A stretch of 12,522 nucleotides of DNA from NCBI GenBank assembly GCA_036003365.1, contig DASYSL010000091.1:1-12522 (forward strand), in the 5' to 3' direction. Below are positions 7,311-12,522 of the stretch, in pieces (positions within the stretch are counted from its first letter, which is position 1; the number at the start of each line of letters is the position of its first letter). The position numbers were made by a program, and so were the translations under genes. This DNA is from DASYSL01 sp036003365. GTDB lineage: Bacteria; Eisenbacteria; RBG-16-71-46; DASYSL01. The notes beneath the pieces were generated by a model. That model saw only the letters and a list, made by a program, of their open reading frames with translations, had not been told where the DNA came from and did no database searches.

Positions 7311-8054
7311 ATGGACGAGCTGGGTTCGAATCCGCCCGCGATTCCCGATCCGCCGCTTCCTGGCGGGCCGCCGCCTGTTCCTCCGCTGCCGCCGATCCCG
7401 CCGGTTCCACCGCCGCCGGCCGTCGTACCGCTACCCTGGGAGCAGTCCGGCTATCCGTTCTTCCCGGCGATCGTCGAGACCACGAAGCTTTTTCTCACAC
7501 GTCCGCGCGAGGCCTTCGAGCGCAGCTCGCCGGCCATCGGCATCGGGCGCCCCCTTCTTTATGGATGCATCCTGTCGTTCATCCTGAACTTCTTCACCGC
7601 CGTCTATCAGTTCTGGGGCTCGTCGTTCATGCGGAACATGGAGAACATGCCCGGCATGAAGGACTGGATGTCGGCCGAGAGATCGATTCCTCCCCTGGCT
7701 CAGCTTCTGGGAACGATCTTCGCCAGCCCGTTCGTGATTCCGCTCGCCATCCTGCTGGTCTCGGGGCTGGTGCACGTGTGCCTGCTTCTCCTGGGCGGTG
7801 CTCCCGCCGGCTACAAGGGCACGGTCAAGGCCGAGTGCTACGCCTACGCGCCGGCCATCCTCGGCATCCTTCCCTTGTGCGGCTCGGTCGCCGCGGCCAT
7901 CTGGACGATCGTCCTCCTCGTCATCGGGCTCACGGTGGTGCACCGCATCTCGACCGGCAAAGCCGTGGCCGCGGTCCTGATTCCGTTCTGCTTGTGCTGC
8001 GCGTGTCTGTTCCCACTCCTGATGCTGGCCAAGCTGGGGCACATGTTCCGGTGA
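7311..8054 (+). CDS. Yip1-family integral membrane protein with proline-rich N-terminus
   Basis: This is a 247-residue membrane protein. Residues 8-42 are a cytoplasmic-looking proline-rich tail (repeated PP, ending VPPPPAVVPLPWEQ). It is followed by PAIVETTKLFLTRPREAFERSS, typical of bacterial Yip1-domain proteins just before their first helix. Hydrophobic segments lie at about 81-102, 130-162 (long enough for two short spans), 181-210 and 218-241. The last one carries the cysteine cluster CLCCAC (227-232). The molecular role of bacterial Yip1 proteins is not established. ATG 7311 (with AAAGGA upstream) is chosen; ATG 7248 is in frame, also has AAAGG upstream, and would add 21 residues. The stop overlaps the next gene as GTGA. 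Consecutive prolines suggest that translation would depend on elongation factor P. Confidence 0.82.
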   Translation: MDELGSNPPAIPDPPLPGGPPPVPPLPPIPPVPPPPAVVPLPWEQSGYPFFPAIVETTKLFLTRPREAFERSSPAIGIGRPLLYGCILSFILNFFTAVYQFWGSSFMRNMENMPGMKDWMSAERSIPPLAQLLGTIFASPFVIPLAILLVSGLVHVCLLLLGGAPAGYKGTVKAECYAYAPAILGILPLCGSVAAAIWTIVLLVIGLTVVHRISTGKAVAAVLIPFCLCCACLFPLLMLAKLGHMFR

Positions 8055-8455
8055 ACCCGCGTCGCGTGGTCTCGCGCGAAGCCTGGATCATCGCGCTCAT
8101 CTGGGCTGCGGGCTCGGCGCTGGTGTGGGCGGCGCGGCCGTGGCTGCCCGCGCTCGCGGCACTCGGCCCCGATTGCCCATTTCACGCCCTTACCGGCTTG
8201 CCCTGCTTCGCCTGCGGCGCCACGCGCGCCGCGCTGCGGCTGGCGGCCGGCGACGTGCCTGGCGCTCTGGTCCTGAATCCGCTGGCCGCGCTGGGCCTCG
8301 CTGCGGCATGGCTCGGCGGCCTCGCCGCACCGCTCTGGCTCGCGCTCGGTCTGCCGTTGCCGCGCGAGCCGCGCTCGTTGCCGCTCTACGCGCGCGTGGC
8401 CGCTTTGGGTATTCTGCTGGCCAATTGGTGCTTTCTCGTGGCCCGAGGCATTTGA
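8051..8455 (+). CDS. DUF2752 family small membrane protein
   Basis: This 134-residue protein has the hallmark pattern of the DUF2752 family: CPFHALTGLPCFACGATRA at residues 42-60, with Cys42, His45, Cys52 and Cys55, followed by GDVPGALVLNPLAAL and a late ANWCF. Three hydrophobic segments flank the motif (about 11-28, 73-103, 114-131). The conserved Cys/His residues could bind a metal or form disulfides, but the function is unknown. The start is GTG 8051-8053, overlapping the Yip1 stop by 4 bp. The longer frame reaching back to 7565 is the wrong reading of the Yip1 gene. Pairing of these two small membrane proteins suggests a shared envelope role, which is inference only. Confidence 0.85.
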   Translation: MNPRRVVSREAWIIALIWAAGSALVWAARPWLPALAALGPDCPFHALTGLPCFACGATRAALRLAAGDVPGALVLNPLAALGLAAAWLGGLAAPLWLALGLPLPREPRSLPLYARVAALGILLANWCFLVARGI

Positions 8456-8462
8456 TCCCGCA

Positions 8463-9635
8463 TTGACCCGCGAACCGCTTCGTTTCGACATCGCTGCGCG
8501 TGATTCCGAGAGTCAGGCGCGCGCCGGCGTGATCTACACGCGCCACGGTGCCGTGCGCACGCCCGCGTTCATGCCGGTCGGCACGCAGGGCGTGGTGAAG
8601 ACGCTGTCGAGCGAGGACCTGCTGGCCTCGGGCGCCGAGCTCGTGCTGTCGAACACGTATCACCTCATGCTGCGCCCGGGAGAAAAGCGCGTGCGCGAGA
8701 TGGGCGGCCTGCACGCGTTCATGAGCTGGCCCGGCGCGCTGCTCACCGACTCGGGTGGTTTCCAGGTGCTCTCGCTCTCACCGCTGCGAAAGATCACGGA
8801 AGCAGGCGTGGTCTTCCGCTCGCATCTCGACGGCTCGACGCACGAGCTCACGCCCGAGCGCTCGATCGAAATCCAGACCACGCTCGGCGTCGATCTCATG
8901 ATGTCGTTCGACGAGTGCCTGCCGCATCCGAGCCCGCCCGAGCTGGCGGAAGAATCGATGCGCCGCACGGTGCGCTGGGCGGAGCGCGGCCTGCTGCGCG
9001 CCGACGAGCTGGCTCGAGCCGGCGAAGCCGTGCCGGCTCTGTTCGGCATCGTGCAGGGCGGCACCTACGCGGCCCTGCGCGCCGAGTGCGCCGATTTGCT
9101 CACGCAGATGCCGTTCGACGGCTACTCGCTGGGCGGCCTGTGGGTGGGAGAGGAGCGCTCGGAAGGGCACGCGCTGGTCGAGGGCGACACGGCACTTTTG
9201 CCCGAGACCAAGCCCCGCTATCTTATGGGCGTCGGCACGCCGGACGATCTCGTGGAAGCGGTGGCGCGCGGCGTCGATCTCTTCGATTGCGTCCTCCCGA
9301 CGCGCAATGCGCGCAAGGGGACCGTGTTCACGACGACGGGACGCCTCGTGGTCAAGAACGCCGCTTTCGCGCGCGATCCGCGTCCGCTCGATCCGAACTG
9401 CGATTGCATCACGTGCCGGCGCTATTCGCGCGCCTACCTGAGGCACTTGTTCTCGGTGGGCGAGATCCTGGCCATGCGGCTCGCCAGCTTGCACAGCGTG
9501 CACTTTCTCCTGTCGACGATGCGCCAGGCACGGGAGGCTCTGGTCGAGGGCCGCTTCCCGGCTTGGCGGAAGTCGTTTCACGAGCGCTACGAGAGCGGCC
9601 GAGGCATGGAGCCTAAGGCCGGGAGGACTTCATGA
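8463..9635 (+). CDS. tgt: tRNA-guanine(34) transglycosylase
   Basis: This 390-residue enzyme exchanges guanine 34 in GUN-anticodon tRNAs (Asp, Asn, His, Tyr) for the queuosine precursor preQ1. It is a TIM barrel with the N-terminal mark TPAFMPVGTQGVVKTL (33-48). The active site includes TDSGGFQ (Asp96), MSFDEC (Asp150), the loop GIVQGG (195-200) and DLFDCVLPTRNARKGT (272-287), where Asp275 is the expected nucleophile. The zinc site is complete: Cys313, Cys315, Cys318 and His344. Length is usual for bacterial Tgt (about 370-390). The start is TTG 8463-8465, the only suitable codon after the 7-bp gap from the DUF2752 gene; no good Shine-Dalgarno is present. One oddity is SLGGLWVGE (222-230), where Trp227 replaces the small residue normally next to the preQ1-binding Gly-Leu. 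The stop overlaps yajC by 4 bp. Confidence 0.97.
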   Translation: MTREPLRFDIAARDSESQARAGVIYTRHGAVRTPAFMPVGTQGVVKTLSSEDLLASGAELVLSNTYHLMLRPGEKRVREMGGLHAFMSWPGALLTDSGGFQVLSLSPLRKITEAGVVFRSHLDGSTHELTPERSIEIQTTLGVDLMMSFDECLPHPSPPELAEESMRRTVRWAERGLLRADELARAGEAVPALFGIVQGGTYAALRAECADLLTQMPFDGYSLGGLWVGEERSEGHALVEGDTALLPETKPRYLMGVGTPDDLVEAVARGVDLFDCVLPTRNARKGTVFTTTGRLVVKNAAFARDPRPLDPNCDCITCRRYSRAYLRHLFSVGEILAMRLASLHSVHFLLSTMRQAREALVEGRFPAWRKSFHERYESGRGMEPKAGRTS

Positions 9636-9979
9636 ACGGTGTCGCGTGGGCCCAGACGACGGCGGGCGGCGGTGGCGGCATGGCCCCCAACGATCCGAGG
9701 GCCATGCTGGTCAACTTCCTACCCCTGATCCTCATCTTCGTCATTTTCTACTTCCTCATCCTGCGCCCGCAGTCGCAGAAGCAGAAGGAAGTGCAGAAGA
9801 TGGTCGAGAACCTGAAGCGCGGCGACCGCGTCGTGTCCTCGGGCGGCATCTACGGCGAAGTGGTGGACGTGAAGGAGGACACCGGCACCGTCATCCTGCG
9901 CGTGGCCGACAACGTGAAGATGGAGTTCGCCAAGAACGCCATCGTCGGCATGGCGACGACTCCCAAGGCCAAGGGCTGA
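9632..9979 (+). CDS. yajC: Preprotein translocase accessory subunit YajC
   Basis: This 115-residue single-span inner-membrane protein associates with SecDF-SecYEG during protein export. A short Gly-rich N-terminus (AGGGGGMAP) precedes the membrane helix NFLPLILIFVIFYFLILRPQ (28-47), which ends with the family signature RPQSQKQKE. The cytoplasmic domain follows with the conserved LKRGDRVVSSGGIYGEVVDV (61-80). Length is normal for YajC. ATG 9632 overlaps the tgt stop (ATGA), and GGGAGG (9621-9626) lies just upstream. In many bacteria tgt-yajC continues with secD and secF. Here def follows immediately through a TGATG overlap, so secDF must lie elsewhere. Confidence 0.96.
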   Translation: MNGVAWAQTTAGGGGGMAPNDPRAMLVNFLPLILIFVIFYFLILRPQSQKQKEVQKMVENLKRGDRVVSSGGIYGEVVDVKEDTGTVILRVADNVKMEFAKNAIVGMATTPKAKG

Positions 9980-10524
9980 TGGCGCTGCGCCCGCTGCGCA
10001 TCCTCGGCGATCCGGTGCTGCGCAAGAAGTCCGCGCCCGTGGACCAAGTCACGGACGAGCACCGCGAGCTGATCGAGGACATGTACGAGACCATGCACGC
10101 CAACAACGGCGTCGGTCTCGCGGCACCCCAGGTGGGAGTCAGCCTGCGCATCGCGGTGCTCGGCATTCCCGAGAAAGGCAAGAAGGTGCTGCACGTCACG
10201 CTCATCAACCCCGAGTACTCCAACGCGACCGGCACGCAGGACGACGACGAGGGCTGCCTGTCGATTCCGGGCGTGTACGACGGGCTCAAGCGTTACGCCA
10301 AGCTCGACGTGCGCGGGCTCAGCGAGAAGGGCGAGGCCATCGAGTTCACATGCGAAGGCTTGTTTGCCCGCGCCGTGCAGCACGAGGTCGATCACCTGAA
10401 CGGCATGCTGTTCATCGACCGCCTGAGTGTCCTGCGCCGCCAGCGCCTCAAGAAGGAACTGAAGTCCATCGAGGAAAGCTACACCGACCTCTCCGCCGCC
10501 ACGGCGCGCCCGCGCCGCGACTGA
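9979..10524 (+). CDS. def: Peptide deformylase
   Basis: This 181-residue metalloenzyme removes the formyl group from the N-terminal methionine of nascent proteins at the ribosome. All three motifs are intact: GVGLAAPQ at 44-51, EGCLS at 91-95 (metal ligand Cys93) and HEVDH at 135-139 (metal ligands His135 and His139, catalytic Glu136). The start LRPLRILGDPVLRKKSAPV is typical. The frame is open far upstream, but only as a shadow of tgt/yajC. ATG 9979 is chosen because it overlaps the yajC stop (TGATG) and gives family length. AAGG at 9971-9974 can serve as ribosome-binding site. fmt follows after 10 bp, so formylation and deformylation enzymes are encoded together. Confidence 0.97.
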   Translation: MALRPLRILGDPVLRKKSAPVDQVTDEHRELIEDMYETMHANNGVGLAAPQVGVSLRIAVLGIPEKGKKVLHVTLINPEYSNATGTQDDDEGCLSIPGVYDGLKRYAKLDVRGLSEKGEAIEFTCEGLFARAVQHEVDHLNGMLFIDRLSVLRRQRLKKELKSIEESYTDLSAATARPRRD

Positions 10525-10526
10525 GG
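10523..10526 (+). promoter_or_regulatory. Ribosome-binding site for fmt
   Basis: GAGG overlaps the def stop region and is 8 bases before TTG 10535. This supports TTG as the fmt start. Confidence 0.5.
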
Positions 10527-10534
10527 CGACCGCG

Positions 10535-11488
10535 TTGCGCCTCGTCTTTCTGGGAACGCCCGAGTTCGCCGCTCGTTCGTTGGAAGCGCTCGCCGATGCG
10601 CGCTTCGACATCGCGCTGGTCATCGCGCAGCCCGACCGCCCGGCGGGTCGCGGCCGCACGTTGACCGCACCGCCCGTGGCGCGGGTGGCGCGCGATCGCC
10701 GCCTGAAGCTCGCGCAGCCCGAGAACGCCAACGCCGCCGGCACGATCGAAGAGTTGACCGCGCTGAAGCCGGATCTCTTCGTCATCGTGGCGTATGGATT
10801 GATTCTGTCGCCTGAACTCCTGCGCGTGCCTCGGCTCGGCGCGCTCAACGTCCATGCTTCGCTGCTGCCGGATTACCGCGGCGCCTCGCCCATCGCGTGC
10901 GCCATCGAAGACGGCGTCGCCGGCACCGGCGTGACCACCATGTGGCTCGACGACGGCATCGACACCGGCGACATGGTGCTCCAGCGCTACGTGCCCATCG
11001 ATCCCGAGGAAACGGCGGGCGAGCTTTCCGACCGCCTCGCGCACGAGGGCGCGAAGCTCCTGGTGGATACGTTGCGCGCCATCGAGGCGGGCACGGCGCC
11101 ACGGCATCCGCAGGACCGTAACGCCGGCCGCTACTGCCGCAAGCTGCGCAAGGAGCAGGGCGCCATCGACTGGAGCGCCGATGCCGAGCGCGTGTCGCGT
11201 CACGTGCGCGCGGTGACGCCGTGGCCGGGCGCGCGCGCTGCGCTCGGTCCCGTCGAAGTGACCATCGAACGCGCGCGCGTGTTCGATCTCGTGGCCCGAG
11301 CGGCCGAGCCGGGCAGCGTGTTGAGCGCTGCCGAGGTCGGTCCCTCGGAAGGTCCCGTGGTCGCCTGCGGGCGAGGCGCGATCGAATTGGTGCGCGTGCG
11401 TCCGGCCGGCAAGAAATCCATGGCCGCGGGCGATTGGTGGCGCGGCATGCGCGCGAGCGGCGGACGCTTCGCTCAGGTGTCCTCGTGA
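10535..11488 (+). CDS. fmt: Methionyl-tRNA formyltransferase
   Basis: This 317-residue enzyme transfers a formyl group from 10-formyl-tetrahydrofolate to initiator Met-tRNA. The N-terminal Rossmann domain starts MRLVFLGTPEFAARSLEAL. The catalytic residues are Asn105 and His107 in LNVHASLLPDYRGASPI (104-120) and Asp143 in DDGIDTGDM (139-147). In this motif Asp-Tyr-Arg-Gly replaces the commoner Trp-Arg-Gly. A C-terminal beta-barrel domain begins near 205 (KEQGAIDWSADAERVSRHVRAVTPWPGA), as in other Fmt proteins, and length is normal (about 310-320). The TTG start (10535-10537) follows def by 10 bp and places the first strand correctly. The stop overlaps rsmB as GTGA. def-fmt-rsmB is a widely conserved gene order. 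Confidence 0.97.
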   Translation: MRLVFLGTPEFAARSLEALADARFDIALVIAQPDRPAGRGRTLTAPPVARVARDRRLKLAQPENANAAGTIEELTALKPDLFVIVAYGLILSPELLRVPRLGALNVHASLLPDYRGASPIACAIEDGVAGTGVTTMWLDDGIDTGDMVLQRYVPIDPEETAGELSDRLAHEGAKLLVDTLRAIEAGTAPRHPQDRNAGRYCRKLRKEQGAIDWSADAERVSRHVRAVTPWPGARAALGPVEVTIERARVFDLVARAAEPGSVLSAAEVGPSEGPVVACGRGAIELVRVRPAGKKSMAAGDWWRGMRASGGRFAQVSS

Positions 11489-12522
11489 AGAAAGCCGGCG
11501 CCCGCGGCAAGGCGATGCGCACGAGCCACAAGCCGCGGCCCGCGTCGGTGCGCGACCTGGCGCTCCAGATCCTCGTGGCCGTGCAGACGCGCGGTGCCTT
11601 CAGCGACAAGCTGATCGAGTCGTATGCCGCGCGCCAGAACCTGGAGCGCCGCGATCGCGCCCTGCTCGGTGAGCTGGTCAAAGGCACGCTGCGCCGCCGC
11701 GGCTCGCTCGACGCGCTCGTCTCGCCGCTCATCCACATCGGCTTCGAGAAGCTGCCCGCTTGGATCCAGAACGCGCTCCGCCTCGGCACGTATCAGCTCG
11801 TCTATCTCGATCGCGTGCCGGCGCACGCGGCGGTGAGCGAGAGCGTGAGCCTGGCTCGCAAGTACGGGCACCCGGGGACCGCGGGCCTGGTGAATTCAGT
11901 CCTGCGGCGGCTGGCCGAGCGGCCACGTGAGGAACTGCTGGCTTCCCTGGAAACCGAAGCCACGGACACGGGCGCGCTGGCCGCGCGGACGTCCCATCCC
12001 GAATGGATCCTCGAGCGCTGGCTGGCACGCGCCTCGCGCGACGACGTGCTGGCGCTGTGCGGCGCCAACAACCGCACGGCGCGCGTCGGGCTGCGCGCCA
12101 ATCGCCTCAAGCTCGATGCCAAGGAGCTGATCCGCCGACTGGCCGACGAAGGGGTCGCGGCGACTCCGGCTCAATGGGCGCCGAGCGCAGTATGGCTCGA
12201 GGGTGAAGTGGATCTTGCGCATCTGCCTGTGCTCGCGCGCGGCGATGCCACCGTGCAGGACGAGAGCGAGACTCTGGTCGGGCTCCTGGTCGCGCCCCAG
12301 CCGGGCGAGCGCGTGCTCGACCTGTGCGCCGCACCCGGCGGCAAGACCGGCCATCTCGCCGAGCTCATGGGCGATCGTGGCGAGGTCGTAGCCTTGGACA
12401 AGCATCCGGCACGCGTCACGGCTCTCGAGAAGAGCGTCGCGCGCCTCGGCTTGCGCTCCGTCATCGTGCGCGAGGGCGACGCCCTCACGCTCACCTGGAA
12501 TCAGCCGTTCGATCGCGTGCTG
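11485..12522 (+). CDS. rsmB: 16S rRNA (cytosine-967-C5)-methyltransferase, 3' end outside window
   Basis: The first 346 codons are present and the frame is open to the window edge. The protein belongs to the RsmB/Sun (NOL1/NOP2) family, which methylates C967 of 16S rRNA with SAM. Residues about 21-145 form the NusB-like RNA-binding domain (RDLALQILVAVQTRGAFSDK; RALLGELVKGTLRRRGSLD; GTAGLVNSVLRRL). The catalytic domain shows VQDESE (257-262) and SAM motif I as VLDLCAAPGGKTGHLAELM (277-295), then VVALDKHPARV. The two catalytic-cysteine motifs would lie beyond the end. The GTG start at 11485 overlaps the fmt stop by 4 bp. A basic 20-residue leader (KKAGARGKAMRTSHKPRP) precedes the domain; ATG at 11515 is an alternative start. 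Confidence 0.95.
   Translation, partial: MKKAGARGKAMRTSHKPRPASVRDLALQILVAVQTRGAFSDKLIESYAARQNLERRDRALLGELVKGTLRRRGSLDALVSPLIHIGFEKLPAWIQNALRLGTYQLVYLDRVPAHAAVSESVSLARKYGHPGTAGLVNSVLRRLAERPREELLASLETEATDTGALAARTSHPEWILERWLARASRDDVLALCGANNRTARVGLRANRLKLDAKELIRRLADEGVAATPAQWAPSAVWLEGEVDLAHLPVLARGDATVQDESETLVGLLVAPQPGERVLDLCAAPGGKTGHLAELMGDRGEVVALDKHPARVTALEKSVARLGLRSVIVREGDALTLTWNQPFDRVL

Noticed and set aside
7565..8050. Long upstream extension of the DUF2752 frame
   Set aside because: It reads the Yip1 gene in the wrong phase. GTG 8051 with a GTGA overlap gives the expected family length.

Overview
The window is about 12.5 kb of very GC-rich, tightly packed bacterial chromosome. It holds two divergent gene blocks that start around position 7,200. 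There is no rRNA, tRNA, CRISPR array, insertion sequence or prophage signal. Codon use is strongly G/C at third positions throughout. Several genes use TTG or GTG starts, and most neighbours overlap by 4 bases (ATGA or GTGA). This fits an environmental high-GC phylum (for example Eisenbacteria-like, Gemmatimonadota or a deltaproteobacterial group), but no taxonomic marker here is strong enough to assign one.

The left block (148-7183) is on the minus strand. In transcription order it encodes: a membrane-anchored thioredoxin-like protein read through an in-frame TGA (a likely selenoprotein, 7183-6578); holo-ACP synthase (acpS); a biotin carboxylase; a biotin carboxyl carrier protein; the catalytic subunit of methylmalonyl-CoA mutase; methylmalonyl-CoA epimerase; a family 9 (heptosyltransferase-like) glycosyltransferase; and an EamA/DMT-type permease. 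The middle four genes cover propionyl-CoA to succinyl-CoA, except for the carboxyltransferase beta subunit and the B12-binding mutase subunit, which must be encoded elsewhere. Bases 1-145 hold the end of an unrelated plus-strand gene whose stop lies 2 bp from the stop of the permease.

The right block (about 7250-12522) is on the plus strand: a proline-rich Yip1-family membrane protein, a small DUF2752 membrane protein, tRNA-guanine transglycosylase (tgt), the Sec-translocon accessory YajC, peptide deformylase (def), methionyl-tRNA formyltransferase (fmt), and the first 346 codons of 16S rRNA m5C967 methyltransferase (rsmB), cut by the window end. This is a translation, tRNA-modification and membrane-biogenesis cluster. 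fmt and def together complete the N-formylmethionine cycle.

The most interesting observation is the TGA at 6974-6976. Conventional gene calling would end one small ORF there and start another, or drop both. Read through, the two halves make one 201-residue protein with an N-terminal membrane helix and a thioredoxin-type beta strand, followed by Sec-Val-Thr-Cys (UxxC), a helix and a further strand. Immediately after the TGA the mRNA can form a strong GC-rich hairpin, at about the place a bacterial SECIS element would sit. The window shows no selA, selB, selC or selD, so whether the genome can insert selenocysteine must be checked outside it.
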